Assembly (NCBI RefSeq): GCF_000577815.1
Contig: NZ_CBYM010000003.1
Location: 1-64,000, forward strand
DNA: 64,000 bases
From: Clostridium saudiense
Lineage (GTDB): Bacteria > Bacillota > Clostridia > Clostridiales > Clostridiaceae
Reading direction: 5' to 3'
Of the stretch, positions 55,796-64,000 are shown piece after piece. The position numbers and the translations under genes are program-made. Positions within the stretch are counted from its first letter, which is position 1. Each line of letters starts with the position of its first letter. The notes beneath the pieces were generated by a model. The model saw only the letters and a program-made list of their open reading frames with translations. It did not search any database and was not told where the DNA came from.

Positions 55796-56437
55796 TTATT
55801 GTTTTACTATACACTTATTTAGATCTCGCTTCTTTAATCCATTTCTATTAGCTTTACTTATCCAAAATCTATTTGCTGCAAGTCTAAATGCAAACCTTGG
55901 AAACATACTTGGTGTTGTAAATATATCATCCCCACTTTTATTTTCATTTATATTTTTAGCCAAATTATCTAATGCTAATCCTAAATTAGTATTGGGACCC
56001 TTACCCATAGGTACATTCCTTAATCCTCCCATCATTTCTCCAGCCCCTATACCAATTCCTTGTGCCAATTTTATATTCATCTTTTTACACCAACATTTCA
56101 TTATATTAAGTGCTATTTTATTTTGCTTACCTTCATAAAAGCCGCAGTTGGCAATAACATATACATTAACTCCTTTTAGATTATCTTTAAAATTCTCTTC
56201 TAGCATAATCAAAAATTCTAAAACATGAGAAGGTAATGAATCTACATATAATGGAAATGCAAATACTAATGTATCAATAGTATTAATCTCCTTTATAATA
56301 TCTTCATAATCTACTTTTTTAGATAATTTATATTTAACTATATCTTTGCTTTCAATAAAATCACTTAATATATTTAGAAAATATTCAGAGTTACTTTTAG
56401 ATACCTTTGGACTACCATCTATCATCATTATTTTCAT
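55796..56437 (-). CDS. Flavodoxin-like NAD(P)H oxidoreductase
   Basis: A 213-residue flavodoxin-fold protein, probably binding FMN. It begins MIDGSPKVSKSNSEYFLNIL, the phosphate loop of the NADPH-dependent FMN reductase group, and VFAFPLYVDSLPSHVLEFL (about residues 79-97) is the usual second loop. It follows a frameshifted gene of the same superfamily with TAATG overlap, so the two were probably partners. Confidence 0.8.
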   Translation of the reverse strand: MKIMMIDGSPKVSKSNSEYFLNILSDFIESKDIVKYKLSKKVDYEDIIKEINTIDTLVFAFPLYVDSLPSHVLEFLIMLEENFKDNLKGVNVYVIANCGFYEGKQNKIALNIMKCWCKKMNIKLAQGIGIGAGEMMGGLRNVPMGKGPNTNLGLALDNLAKNINENKSGDDIFTTPSMFPRFAFRLAANRFWISKANRNGLKKRDLNKCIVKQ

Positions 56438-56936
56438 TACAAAGTACCTCCTATTGTCAATATATTTTTTACAAAAATAGTATCACTAGTTTTAGTATTT
56501 AAATTTATGCCATTTCCTTTAACTAATTCTTGAGCCATTTCCTTTTCTTCATGAGATATATTATCACCATAAAAATACACTCTCATATTTATTTGCTTTT
56601 TATACCTACTTTTATGGTGAATTTCATTATTTCTTATTGTAAAATAAGGATGTATATATCCTATACTACGATCAAGTATATTTTTAATAAATGGACTATA
56701 CATTCCATACTTACATTCACTTATTATTATAAGTTCATCACAACTAGCAATTTTTTCTCCCATTTTATTATAATCATCTTTTATAACACATTCTCCTGGA
56801 GTTTTTATCCAAAAGCCAAAACACCTAATACACTTGTTTATTCTTTTCCTTTACAAATTATAATATCCTCTTCATTTAAATTCTCTGAAATATTATTAAA
56901 ATCTTCTTTACTTAAATCATGAATTATTAACTTCAT
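56437..56936 (-). pseudogene. Flavodoxin-fold/iron-sulfur-flavoprotein-like gene with a single-base frameshift
   Basis: The gene starts at 56936 after GAGGA with MKLIIHDLSKEDFNNI and runs to a TAA at about codon 33. One frame over, it continues INKCIRCFGFWIKTPGECV and joins the 108-residue frame ending at 56437 (ELIIISECKYGMYSPFIKNI). The length is 500 bases, one short of 167 codons, so a single lost base in the AAAAG stretch at about 56838-56851 explains it. CIRCFGFWIKTPGEC is typical of NAD(P)H-dependent flavin reductases. Confidence 0.8.
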
Positions 56937-56967
56937 ATTTTTTATCCTCACTCTTTTTAATAATAAA

Positions 56968-58413
56968 CTATTTTCGTAATTCCTTACTTACTTCTCCAAT
57001 AATCTTAATTCCTTCTTTTATTTCATTAAGTGATAATCTAGAAAGTCCTAGCCTTAAAGTATTTTTACAACTATAATCAACTGAAAATATATCGCCCGGA
57101 GTAAATATAACTCCCTTTTTATAACACTCATCTAAAAGCTTTCTAGAATCTACTCCTTCTATTCCAATATAAATATGCAATCCGCCTTCACCCCATATAA
57201 ATGTTGGATTAATGTATTTATTAATACATTCTACAGCAAGCTCATATTTTTCCTTATATACTTTTCTTACTTTTTTAATTTGCCTTTCAAATGATCCTGA
57301 ACGTAAATATTCATATAATATACCTTGATCTAAAAATGATGTATGAATATTTTTACACCTTTTTACACTTTCTAATATATCAATAACATTTTTATCTGCA
57401 AGGATCCATCCTACTCTTATTCCTGGAAATAATATTTTTGAAAAACTCCCAATATAAATAACACCACTTCCCCCATTATCAAGAGCAGCAATTGGAGATA
57501 CATGCGTACTATTATATAAAAGTTCTTCATTAAATCCATCCTCAATTATAGGAACATTATACTTTTTGAATAAATTATAAACAGAATATCTTTTTTCACC
57601 CTTCATTACAATTCCTGTTGGATTATGATATGAAGGAATTAAATATCCGAACTTTATATCATTATTTTTTAAGCTTTCTTCTAATTCATTAAGATCTATT
57701 CCATCTTCAGTCATAGGAACTCCTATAACATCTAATCCATGAACTTTCATAATTTTAATAGCTGTATTATGTGTTGGATTTTCGCAAATAATTTTATCAC
57801 CTTTATTTGTATAAGCAGTTAGAAGCATTTCAAGCCCTTCTGTAAATCCATTAGTAATTATAATATCTTTGCTTGTTGTATCTACTCCCTTTGCCTCCAT
57901 GTACTTTAAAAAATATTCAATAAGTGGCTTATACCCCTTTGCATATCCATAATTTAATATTTTATGCCCTTCTATTGAAATTCTATTTAGAAATGCTTTT
58001 TTAAACTCTTCCATATCAAATAATTCACCATCAGGTGAGATGCTTTTGAAAGATATTAAGTTTTTCTCCCAAGGTATTTCACTTTTTACAATATCTAATT
58101 TTTCTGCAAGTTTCCCATAATCATTAGCTCTCTGACTCCAAGCGACTTTCCATCCATCTTCATTTACTGATTTAACCTGCGAAACAAAGGTCCCCCTTCC
58201 TTTTACTGTATATAAAATACCTTCCTCTTCAAGATTTTCATATGCAGTTATTACAGAGTTTCTACTAACACCAAGTAATTTAGAAAGCTCCCTGGTAGCA
58301 GGGAGCTTTCCATTTGAAACAAGAAGATTACTAGCAATCATGTTCTTTATATAATTTTCTATTTGTACATATAACGGTTCTTCATCATTAAAATCAATTT
58401 TAGAAAATATCAT
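56968..58413 (-). CDS. MocR-family (GntR-aminotransferase) transcriptional regulator
   Basis: A 481-residue fusion. The N-terminal winged helix (residues 10-75; ATRELSKLLGVSRNSVITAY) is of the GntR type; the rest is a class I aminotransferase fold with the PLP lysine in GSFSKILFPGIRVGW. MocR regulators such as PdxR and GabR bind PLP and control vitamin B6 or amino-acid genes. It lies 13 bases downstream of the D-Ala-D-Ala ligase gene, an unusual partner, so D-alanine sensing is conceivable. TTAGGAG precedes the start. Confidence 0.92.
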   Translation of the reverse strand: MIFSKIDFNDEEPLYVQIENYIKNMIASNLLVSNGKLPATRELSKLLGVSRNSVITAYENLEEEGILYTVKGRGTFVSQVKSVNEDGWKVAWSQRANDYGKLAEKLDIVKSEIPWEKNLISFKSISPDGELFDMEEFKKAFLNRISIEGHKILNYGYAKGYKPLIEYFLKYMEAKGVDTTSKDIIITNGFTEGLEMLLTAYTNKGDKIICENPTHNTAIKIMKVHGLDVIGVPMTEDGIDLNELEESLKNNDIKFGYLIPSYHNPTGIVMKGEKRYSVYNLFKKYNVPIIEDGFNEELLYNSTHVSPIAALDNGGSGVIYIGSFSKILFPGIRVGWILADKNVIDILESVKRCKNIHTSFLDQGILYEYLRSGSFERQIKKVRKVYKEKYELAVECINKYINPTFIWGEGGLHIYIGIEGVDSRKLLDECYKKGVIFTPGDIFSVDYSCKNTLRLGLSRLSLNEIKEGIKIIGEVSKELRK

Positions 58414-58426
58414 TAACTTTCAACTC

Positions 58427-59326
58427 CTAAAATAGTGAATACTCTATTATCTTATCTAATAGGTCACTAAATTCTAATCCTCGCACCTTTGCACTTTTAG
58501 GAATAAGACTTTGAGTTGTCATTCCTGGAAGAGTATTTACTTCTAATAAATAAGGTACTTCATCTCTTATTATCATATCAATTCGTGCATAACTATTGCA
58601 ACCCAAAATATCCCAAGCTTTCTTTGATATATTATTAATTTTCTCTTGTAGCTTTTCTTCTAGTAAAACTACTTCTTCTTTTGCTCCATTTTCCTCATAT
58701 TTAGATTTATAATCAAAGAATTCACCATTTTGTGATTTTATCATAACCGTAGGAAAAACTTCTCCATTTAATACAAATGAAGTTATCTCTTCGCCATTTA
58801 TATACTCTTCTATCATTACTTCATTATCATACTTTAATCCTTCTCTTACTGCTTCTTCTACTTCATTTTCATTTCTAATAAAGAAAGTAGCAACACTTGA
58901 ACCACCTTTATTAGGTTTAATAAATACAGGATACTGTAATTCTTTTATTTTTTTATAATCTATTTCTTCAACAGATTTAACTATAATCCATTTTGCAGTA
59001 TCAACATCAACAGTTTTTACTAGACTTTTAGTTAATCCTTTATTCATACATATAGCACTTGGCAACACCTTACATCCACTATATGGTATTCCCATAGTTT
59101 CAAGAGCACCTTGGATAGTTCCATCTTCTCCAAATTTTCCATGTAGAGCAATAAAAGCAAAATCAATTCCCTTTATTTTTTCTATAACCTCTTGCTTTGA
59201 ATTTATTGTTATAGGAATTATTTTTTCATATTTATCTTTATTTAAATGTTTTATTACTTGTTCCCCTGATTTCAAACTTATTTCTCTTTCTGATGATACT
59301 CCACCCATTATTACCCCAATTTTCAT
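58427..59326 (-). CDS. ddl: D-alanine--D-alanine ligase
   Basis: About 299 residues of the ATP-grasp family, making the D-Ala-D-Ala end of peptidoglycan precursors. Motifs: MKIGVIMGGVSSEREISLKS at the N-terminus, ALHGKFGEDGTIQG, VFIKPNKGGSSV, and the ATP-grasp C-terminus LLEVNTLPGMT. The frame starts at a GTG (59335) but AGGAG favours the ATG. It heads a likely two-gene unit with the MocR regulator. Confidence 0.95.
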   Translation of the reverse strand: MKIGVIMGGVSSEREISLKSGEQVIKHLNKDKYEKIIPITINSKQEVIEKIKGIDFAFIALHGKFGEDGTIQGALETMGIPYSGCKVLPSAICMNKGLTKSLVKTVDVDTAKWIIVKSVEEIDYKKIKELQYPVFIKPNKGGSSVATFFIRNENEVEEAVREGLKYDNEVMIEEYINGEEITSFVLNGEVFPTVMIKSQNGEFFDYKSKYEENGAKEEVVLLEEKLQEKINNISKKAWDILGCNSYARIDMIIRDEVPYLLEVNTLPGMTTQSLIPKSAKVRGLEFSDLLDKIIEYSLF

Positions 59327-59381
59327 CAATATCACTCCTAATTTTTAATCTTTACTTTATTTTATTAATTATATATAAAAT

Positions 59382-59430
59382 AAAAAAGCACCACATTAAC
59401 ACTAAATTCATTAACCTGTGGTACTTTTTT
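59382..59430 (-). terminator. Terminator of the second MATE gene
   Basis: AAAAAAGCACCACA and its near-complement CTGTGGTACTTTTTT with an inner TTAA/TTAA pairing; T-runs on both strands. Confidence 0.8.
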
Positions 59431-59460
59431 ATGATTATATTCAACTTTCAACTATGATAA

Positions 59461-60798
59461 TTATGCTATTTTCATTTTCTGAATTTTCAAATCTGCTTTC
59501 TTCATATAATTAACAGCTATAAATACTGTTACCAATTCACTTGCTGGAACAGTTAACCATATTCCAATATCCCCCAAAATTATAGGTAGAATTATTATAA
59601 ATATTAATATTAAAATTACTCCTCTTAATACGGATATAATAGCTGATGTCTTTGCATCCTCAAGTGCTGTAAAGTAAGCTGATGTCAAAATATTTAACCC
59701 ATTAAAAACAAAAGCAACAGAATATAATTTAGTAGCTTCTGCAGTAATTCTAATTAATTCCGCATCACCTTTACTAAACATTTTAATAAGAGTTTCTCCT
59801 CCAAATATCATAAGTATAGTACTTGAAATTCCAATTATGATTATTGTTGATATTGCTATTTTTAAAATTTTATTTATTCGATCTTTATTATTTGCACCAT
59901 AATTAAAACTAATTATAGGGCTAATCCCATTACATATTCCTGAAAATATAGCTATGACTAAAGAAGCTATATAGAGAATTATTGAAAAAGCAGATACACC
60001 CATTTCTCCAATTCTAATCATTAATACAATATTAAATATAAAAGTTGAAAAAGCAACTGCAAACTGTGTTATACCTTCTGATGATCCATTATAAAATATT
60101 CTTACTATTTTCTTAAAATCAAATTCAACTTTGCAAAATTTTAATATAGAGTCCTTTTTTAAATAGTGACTTAAAGCAAATAAAAATCCAATTGTAAATG
60201 CAATTCCTGATGCTATGCCTGCACCAACTAATCCTAAACCAAACTTCACTATAAATATATAATCTAATAGTATATTTAGTAGTGAACTAATAATATCTGC
60301 TATCATAGCATGATTTGGTTTTCCCATAACTCTAAGTCCACTACTTAAATAAGAACTCCCTACAAATGTAGTCAAAAATAAACATAATGCTCGTAAATAT
60401 TGTACAACTAATGGCACCAAATCATCACTAGCCCCCAAAATTTTTGCTATAGTCGGTGCAAAAATAATGGTAAACACCGATAAAAATAATGTTATCACTG
60501 TTAGTGTGTAAAATGCTAAGCTAAAAGTCTTTCTTGCTTCTTTTTTATTTTCTTTACCAAGCTCAATACTAGTAATAGTCCCTCCCCCAATAGCAACCAT
60601 TATCCCAATTGCCATTGCTACTCCGAAGAACGGCATTGCTATATTAACTGCTGACAATCCTTTAGAACCTACTACATTTCCAACAAATATGCCATCTACA
60701 ACTATATATACTGAAAATACTATCATAGCAATAACCGATGGTATTGAATATTTTATAAATAGCTTCCCTATATTTTCTTTTCCTAATGATAAATCCAT
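59461..60798 (-). CDS. MATE-family efflux transporter (MepA-like)
   Basis: About 445 residues and twelve hydrophobic segments. It starts LGKENIGKLFIKYSIPSVIAM, then VYIVVDGIFVGNVVGSKG, typical of MepA/DinF-type MATE exporters. A MerR regulator lies directly upstream on the same strand, separated by a small hairpin, and probably controls it. The frame opens with GTG at 60807; the ATG at 60798 has better spacing to AAAGGAA. Confidence 0.9.
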   Translation of the reverse strand: MDLSLGKENIGKLFIKYSIPSVIAMIVFSVYIVVDGIFVGNVVGSKGLSAVNIAMPFFGVAMAIGIMVAIGGGTITSIELGKENKKEARKTFSLAFYTLTVITLFLSVFTIIFAPTIAKILGASDDLVPLVVQYLRALCLFLTTFVGSSYLSSGLRVMGKPNHAMIADIISSLLNILLDYIFIVKFGLGLVGAGIASGIAFTIGFLFALSHYLKKDSILKFCKVEFDFKKIVRIFYNGSSEGITQFAVAFSTFIFNIVLMIRIGEMGVSAFSIILYIASLVIAIFSGICNGISPIISFNYGANNKDRINKILKIAISTIIIIGISSTILMIFGGETLIKMFSKGDAELIRITAEATKLYSVAFVFNGLNILTSAYFTALEDAKTSAIISVLRGVILILIFIIILPIILGDIGIWLTVPASELVTVFIAVNYMKKADLKIQKMKIA

Positions 60799-60830
60799 AG
60801 TACTCACTTCCTTTCCTAAAAAATAATAAA

Positions 60831-60849
60831 CCTTAGAGTAACTCCAAGG
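60831..60849 (-). terminator. Hairpin between the MerR gene and the MATE gene
   Basis: CCTTAGAGT / ACTCCAAGG, followed on the minus strand by TTTATTATTTTTT. It could terminate or attenuate transcription entering the exporter gene. Confidence 0.6.
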
Positions 60850-60860
60850 TCAATATATTT

Positions 60861-61658
60861 TTATTTAATAGGAATCCATATTTCAATGTAATCAGTAGTT
60901 TTATCATTCTTATTTTCAAAAGTTATAAATCTTGCTACACTATCGCCTATAATTTCTATATTATTACCATCTATATATTTTTTAAGATACATTATACTTT
61001 CCTCTGTAATATCAATATTAATTTTAAATATACTATGAATACATTTATCATATTTGAAACATTTATAATCTATCAAGTTTCCTATATAGTCACTCTTATA
61101 AACTATTCCGCTAATAGCATAAACTATATTATTTTCAACTTTATTTATCTTAAAAAACTCCTTTTTTATTACAGATGAAAATGTAACTTCATTTAAGTAT
61201 TCATAACTATTAAACTTATCCATTATCTTATAAGTCTTTAAATCCATTCCATCTGCTAGTTCTTCATAGAATATAATAGGTGAATTAACAATTTCTATTT
61301 TATTTAATAATTTTATAGTCTTCTCTATATCATATTTAAAGTTACTAACAGTTTTCTTTAACTTTTTTAGCTCTAAAATTTTATTATCTATATCAGACTC
61401 TTTATCTTGAAGAACTTTTTTTAATTGTTCAAGAGTACAGTTATTAATAATATCTTTAATTTCTTTTATAGATATATTAATTTCTCTAAAAGCAATAACA
61501 TAGCTTAATTTAATAATATCTTCTATTGTATAATAACGATAACCATTTTTCCCTATGATTGAAGGCTTTAAAATATTATCTTTATCATAATATCTTAATG
61601 TATCTCTTGAAACTCCTAAATATTCTGATACTTCCCCTATTAAAAATCTATTTTTCAC
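60861..61658 (-). CDS. MerR-family transcriptional regulator
   Basis: A 265-residue regulator. The N-terminal winged helix is FLIGEVSEYLGVSRDTLRYYDKD, then a long coiled coil (about residues 75-125), then a C-terminal ~140-residue domain likely to bind ligand, as in BmrR-type multidrug sensors. Next to a MATE exporter, drug-responsive control is the obvious reading. The start is GTG after GGAG. Confidence 0.88.
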   Translation of the reverse strand: MKNRFLIGEVSEYLGVSRDTLRYYDKDNILKPSIIGKNGYRYYTIEDIIKLSYVIAFREINISIKEIKDIINNCTLEQLKKVLQDKESDIDNKILELKKLKKTVSNFKYDIEKTIKLLNKIEIVNSPIIFYEELADGMDLKTYKIMDKFNSYEYLNEVTFSSVIKKEFFKINKVENNIVYAISGIVYKSDYIGNLIDYKCFKYDKCIHSIFKINIDITEESIMYLKKYIDGNNIEIIGDSVARFITFENKNDKTTDYIEIWIPIK

Positions 61659-61883
61659 TTCTTTATTTCTCCATCTTGTTTATTTATTATAACTCTTAAA
61701 ATTTATACTAATATATTAATTTATTATTGTCTATTTTTAAAACATCTCTTCTCATATATAATTTAAATTCACCTTAACACATTCAAAAATCAAAATAAAT
61801 TATAAATAGCAATTACCATCATAAAATTATTCTCTACTTTATTTATAATAAAAGTGTTTTTGGAAAAATATACTTAATATATA

Positions 61884-61912
61884 TTGACTTACTTTTCTTT
61901 TTATTAGATAAT
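61884..61912 (+). promoter_or_regulatory. Promoter of the FAD/NAD reductase gene
   Basis: TTGACT (61884-61889) and GATAAT (61907-61912) with a 17-base spacer. An A/T dyad (TAATAATAATTATTA) lies at about the transcription start. The rest of the 294-base spacer shows nothing else. Confidence 0.6.
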
Positions 61913-61952
61913 AATAATTATTAGTTAATAATAAAATTATAGGAGGATATTT

Positions 61953-62699
61953 ATGAGTAATATAATTAATGGGTCTTGGAATGATTTTAGAGAGTTGATT
62001 TTAGTTGATAAAGTTGAAGTTTGTCCTACAATAATTTCTTTTTATTTTAAAGCAAAAGATGGTGGTAAACTTGTTAAACCAAAAGCAGGACAATTTTTAC
62101 CCTTTAAAATAAAAACAGATAATCCTAAATATAAAGATATAATGAGAACTTATAGTCTTTCAATGTTTCCTAATGATGATACCTATAGAATAAGTGTAAA
62201 GAAAATTGATGGTGGTTTAATCAGTACTTATTTACATGAGAATCTTAATATAGGTGATTCTATTGAAGCTATGATCCCAATGGGTGTATTTACTGTAAAA
62301 GATAAAAAGAATGATATTGTTTTAATTTCTGGTGGAATAGGTGTTACCCCTCTTTTAGCAATGCTATATGAAGAATCTTCAACTAGGAATAATATTCATT
62401 TTATTCAAGCCGTTCAAAACTCTAGTTTGCATCCATTTAAGAATGATATAGAATCTATTGCTAAAATTAAAGGTATTAAAAATACTGTATTTTATTCAAA
62501 CCCTTTAGATAGTGACAAAGAAGGAATAGATTATAACTTTACTGGATATGTTAATAAGAATTATTTAAAAGATAATGTTAACTTAGATTCAGATTTCTAT
62601 CTTTGCGGTCCTCCTGTATTCATGAAGGCTGTAGAAAGTACTTTGCTTGAACTGGGAGTAGATAGTTCTAAAATTAACTATGAGCTTTTTAGCAAATAA
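61953..62699 (+). CDS. FAD/NAD-binding oxidoreductase, flavohaemoglobin-reductase-like
   Basis: A 248-residue ferredoxin-NADP reductase fold. FAD motif RTYSLS (about residues 66-71), NAD-ribose motif ISGGIGVTPLLAML (about 127-140) and C-terminal LCGPPVFMKAV. The text is closest to the reductase half of flavohaemoglobin, but there is no globin domain and no ferredoxin domain. It may reduce a separate partner such as a hybrid-cluster or haem protein in nitrosative stress; no partner is adjacent. AGGAGG precedes the start. Confidence 0.85.
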   Translation: MSNIINGSWNDFRELILVDKVEVCPTIISFYFKAKDGGKLVKPKAGQFLPFKIKTDNPKYKDIMRTYSLSMFPNDDTYRISVKKIDGGLISTYLHENLNIGDSIEAMIPMGVFTVKDKKNDIVLISGGIGVTPLLAMLYEESSTRNNIHFIQAVQNSSLHPFKNDIESIAKIKGIKNTVFYSNPLDSDKEGIDYNFTGYVNKNYLKDNVNLDSDFYLCGPPVFMKAVESTLLELGVDSSKINYELFSK

Positions 62700-62704
62700 T
62701 TATT

Positions 62705-62737
62705 AGAGTTATAGCCTCTAAAGGAGACTATAACTCT
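62705..62737. terminator. Bidirectional terminator after the reductase gene
   Basis: AGAGTTATAG / CTATAACTCT with inner CTC/GAG pairing, between convergent genes. Confidence 0.8.
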
Positions 62738-63148
62738 TTATTCATAATGTAGCTTTACTGCATTAATATTCTTTTCATAACATTTTTTACATAAGACAAT
62801 TAACTCATCATTACTACTATTAACATTATTTTCATATACACCGAGGTTGGCTATGTTGCCACATTCTTCACATTTATACTTGGCTTTTTCTAATGCATCT
62901 TGACGTTTTAAACTCCATTCTTCTTCATGTATATTATTAACTTCTTTATTATTATTTTTACTATTTCTATAAATAAATATATTGTTTCCTTCACTAAAGG
63001 CTTCTTTTATTTTACCTACAATAGATTTTCTAAAACTAAATAATTCACCCTTCTCTTTACCTCTTATTTTTTTATAATCCCTTACTATTCTTATACTTAT
63101 AATTTTTATTAAGTAAATTCCTAATAATATATAAATTAAATTAAACAT
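62738..63148 (-). CDS. Membrane-anchored zinc-ribbon/HNH-like protein
   Basis: About 136 residues. The N-terminus is one hydrophobic helix (about residues 1-18), then a basic stretch. The C-terminal part has CEECG...CKKC (two CxxC pairs about 28 apart) within QDALEKAKYKCEECGNIA, resembling the zinc ribbon of HNH endonucleases, but the expected His-Asn-His catalytic residues are not evident. Function unknown. ATG at 63160 is possible; GGTGA before 63148 supports the later one. Confidence 0.6.
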   Translation of the reverse strand: MFNLIYILLGIYLIKIISIRIVRDYKKIRGKEKGELFSFRKSIVGKIKEAFSEGNNIFIYRNSKNNNKEVNNIHEEEWSLKRQDALEKAKYKCEECGNIANLGVYENNVNSSNDELIVLCKKCYEKNINAVKLHYE

Positions 63149-63300
63149 AAACATCACCATTTTTTATCTTTGACCATTTATAAAAATTTATTCATTTATC
63201 CTTTCACTTTATATTCAGTAAAATGAAGGATTAATTTAATTTTATTCATCATTTATTAAACTTTTTCACTATTTTTCTAAAAAAAATTCCCATTTTCCTT

Positions 63301-63325
63301 ATAAAATCATATTGTATGATTTTAT
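63301..63325. repeat. Inverted repeat upstream of the symporter gene
   Basis: Perfect 11-base arms ATAAAATCATA / TATGATTTTAT with a three-base spacer, about 80 bases before the start codon. Could be an operator. Confidence 0.45.
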
Positions 63326-63404
63326 TTTATATGGTAAAATTTATTTAAAATGCAAGTTTTTTAAAAAAAATAATTCATTTTTTCCAAAAAATAAGGGGGC
63401 TAAT

Positions 63405-64000
63405 ATGAAAAAAAAATTAGGTTTAACAACAAAAATTTTTATTGGACTGATACTTGGAGCAATTTGCGGTATAATTCTTTATGGTATAGTTCCACCTGGA
63501 ATAATAAGAGATGATATACTAATTAATGGTGTTTTTAAAGTCATAGGAAAAGGATTCTTAAGAGCAATGCAGATGTTAGTTGTGCCACTGGTATTTTGCT
63601 CTTTAGTTTGTGGAAGTATGGCAATAGGAGATACTAAAAAATTAGGACGTGTCGGTGTAAAAACTATAGTTTTTTATCTTGTTACAACTGCTATTGCTAT
63701 TAGTTTAGCTATAGGTGTAGGTAAATTAATTAATCCTGGAATAGGCCTTGATATGAGCAATATTGAAATTGCTGAAACTACAGTAAGTGAAGCAACTTCT
63801 GTATCAGATGTTCTTTTAGATATAATTCCAACAAATCCGATTTCGGCATTAGCAAATGGAAATATGTTGCAAATTATATTCTTTTCAATTCTAGTTGGAA
63901 TCATACTTGCTATGCTTAATGAAAAGGCTAAAACTGTTGCAAATTTCTTTAGTGAATTTAACGAAATAATGATGAAAATGACTATGATAGTGATGAAAGC
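63405..64000 (+). CDS. Dicarboxylate/amino acid:cation symporter (DAACS), 3' end beyond window
   Basis: The first 198 codons of a DAACS-family transporter (GltP/SstT/TcyP kin). The frame starts MKKKLGLTTKIFIGLILGA and continues open to the window edge. KGFLRAMQMLVVPLVFCSL is the conserved second-helix region, and DIIPTNPISALANGNMLQII is typical before helix five. AAGGGGG precedes the ATG. The substrate may be glutamate, dicarboxylates or cystine; the C-terminal substrate site is outside the window. Confidence 0.9.
   Translation, partial: MKKKLGLTTKIFIGLILGAICGIILYGIVPPGIIRDDILINGVFKVIGKGFLRAMQMLVVPLVFCSLVCGSMAIGDTKKLGRVGVKTIVFYLVTTAIAISLAIGVGKLINPGIGLDMSNIEIAETTVSEATSVSDVLLDIIPTNPISALANGNMLQIIFFSILVGIILAMLNEKAKTVANFFSEFNEIMMKMTMIVMK

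Overview
The window is AT-rich DNA from a low-GC anaerobic Firmicute, most likely Clostridium sensu stricto. This rests on AT-rich codon use, purine-rich Shine-Dalgarno sites, a pyruvate:ferredoxin oxidoreductase, an oxygen-independent B12 salvage cluster, a clostridial-type nitrate reductase/molybdenum cofactor cluster, and many U-tailed hairpins at gene ends. I see no phage, transposase or CRISPR array; it reads as chromosomal core plus metabolic islands. Most genes lie on the minus strand.

Layout. (1) 1-10.6 kb: LUD protein, Nudix hydrolase, pyruvate:ferredoxin oxidoreductase, one initiator tRNA, a DUF815 ATPase, a nicotinamidase-like hydrolase, UppP, an orphan histidine kinase and a small kinase-like protein with unusual dyads in front of it. 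(2) 10.7-13.9 kb: a copper operon csoR-copA-copZ with a clear operator and promoter. (3) 14-25.7 kb: a TDT-family transporter, then a minus-strand series running nitrate reductase, four-cluster ferredoxin, NAD(P)/FAD oxidoreductase, mobB, structured leader, moeA, mobA, mog, a second MoeA-like protein, moaC (frameshifted), moaA and a MOSC protein. The transporter and the nitrate reductase each carry the same 16-bp Crp/Fnr-type palindrome, centred 41.5 bases before the predicted transcription start, so they look like one regulon. (4) 25.8-34.6 kb: SDR dehydrogenase, a BFD-like ferredoxin, NudC beside a TetM-like GTPase, a zinc-phospholipase-like protein, UvsE, and a YtrA-type GntR/membrane protein pair under a 43-bp palindrome. 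(5) 34.7-39.8 kb: a short Cys protein, a GntP permease, and a sugar ABC importer (binding protein plus two permeases, no ATPase) with a cre-like site. (6) 40-51.4 kb: B12 assembly and uptake in two units. cobT-cobU-cobS-cobU-like, then cobC-cbiB-cobD, are followed by a cobalamin riboswitch with its own consensus promoter that controls btuF-btuC-btuD, a Dph6-like ATPase and cobQ. (7) 51.4-64 kb: choline-kinase-like and HAD proteins, two MATE exporters, flavin reductases (one frameshifted), a MocR regulator with D-Ala-D-Ala ligase, a MerR regulator, an orphan flavohaemoglobin-type reductase and a truncated dicarboxylate/amino-acid symporter.

The genes suggest an anaerobe that oxidises pyruvate through ferredoxin, uses nitrate as an electron sink through a bis-MGD enzyme whose cofactor genes are linked to it, and completes and imports cobalamin under B12 control. 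The strongest leads are the paired Crp/Fnr promoters, the unexplained moeA leader, the Dph6-like protein in the B12 operon, two short cysteine-rich proteins, and the palindrome-plus-hairpin in front of the kinase-like gene. Two otherwise intact genes carry single-base frameshifts and need read-level checking. Nothing was run computationally: families were assigned from motifs and remembered family features.
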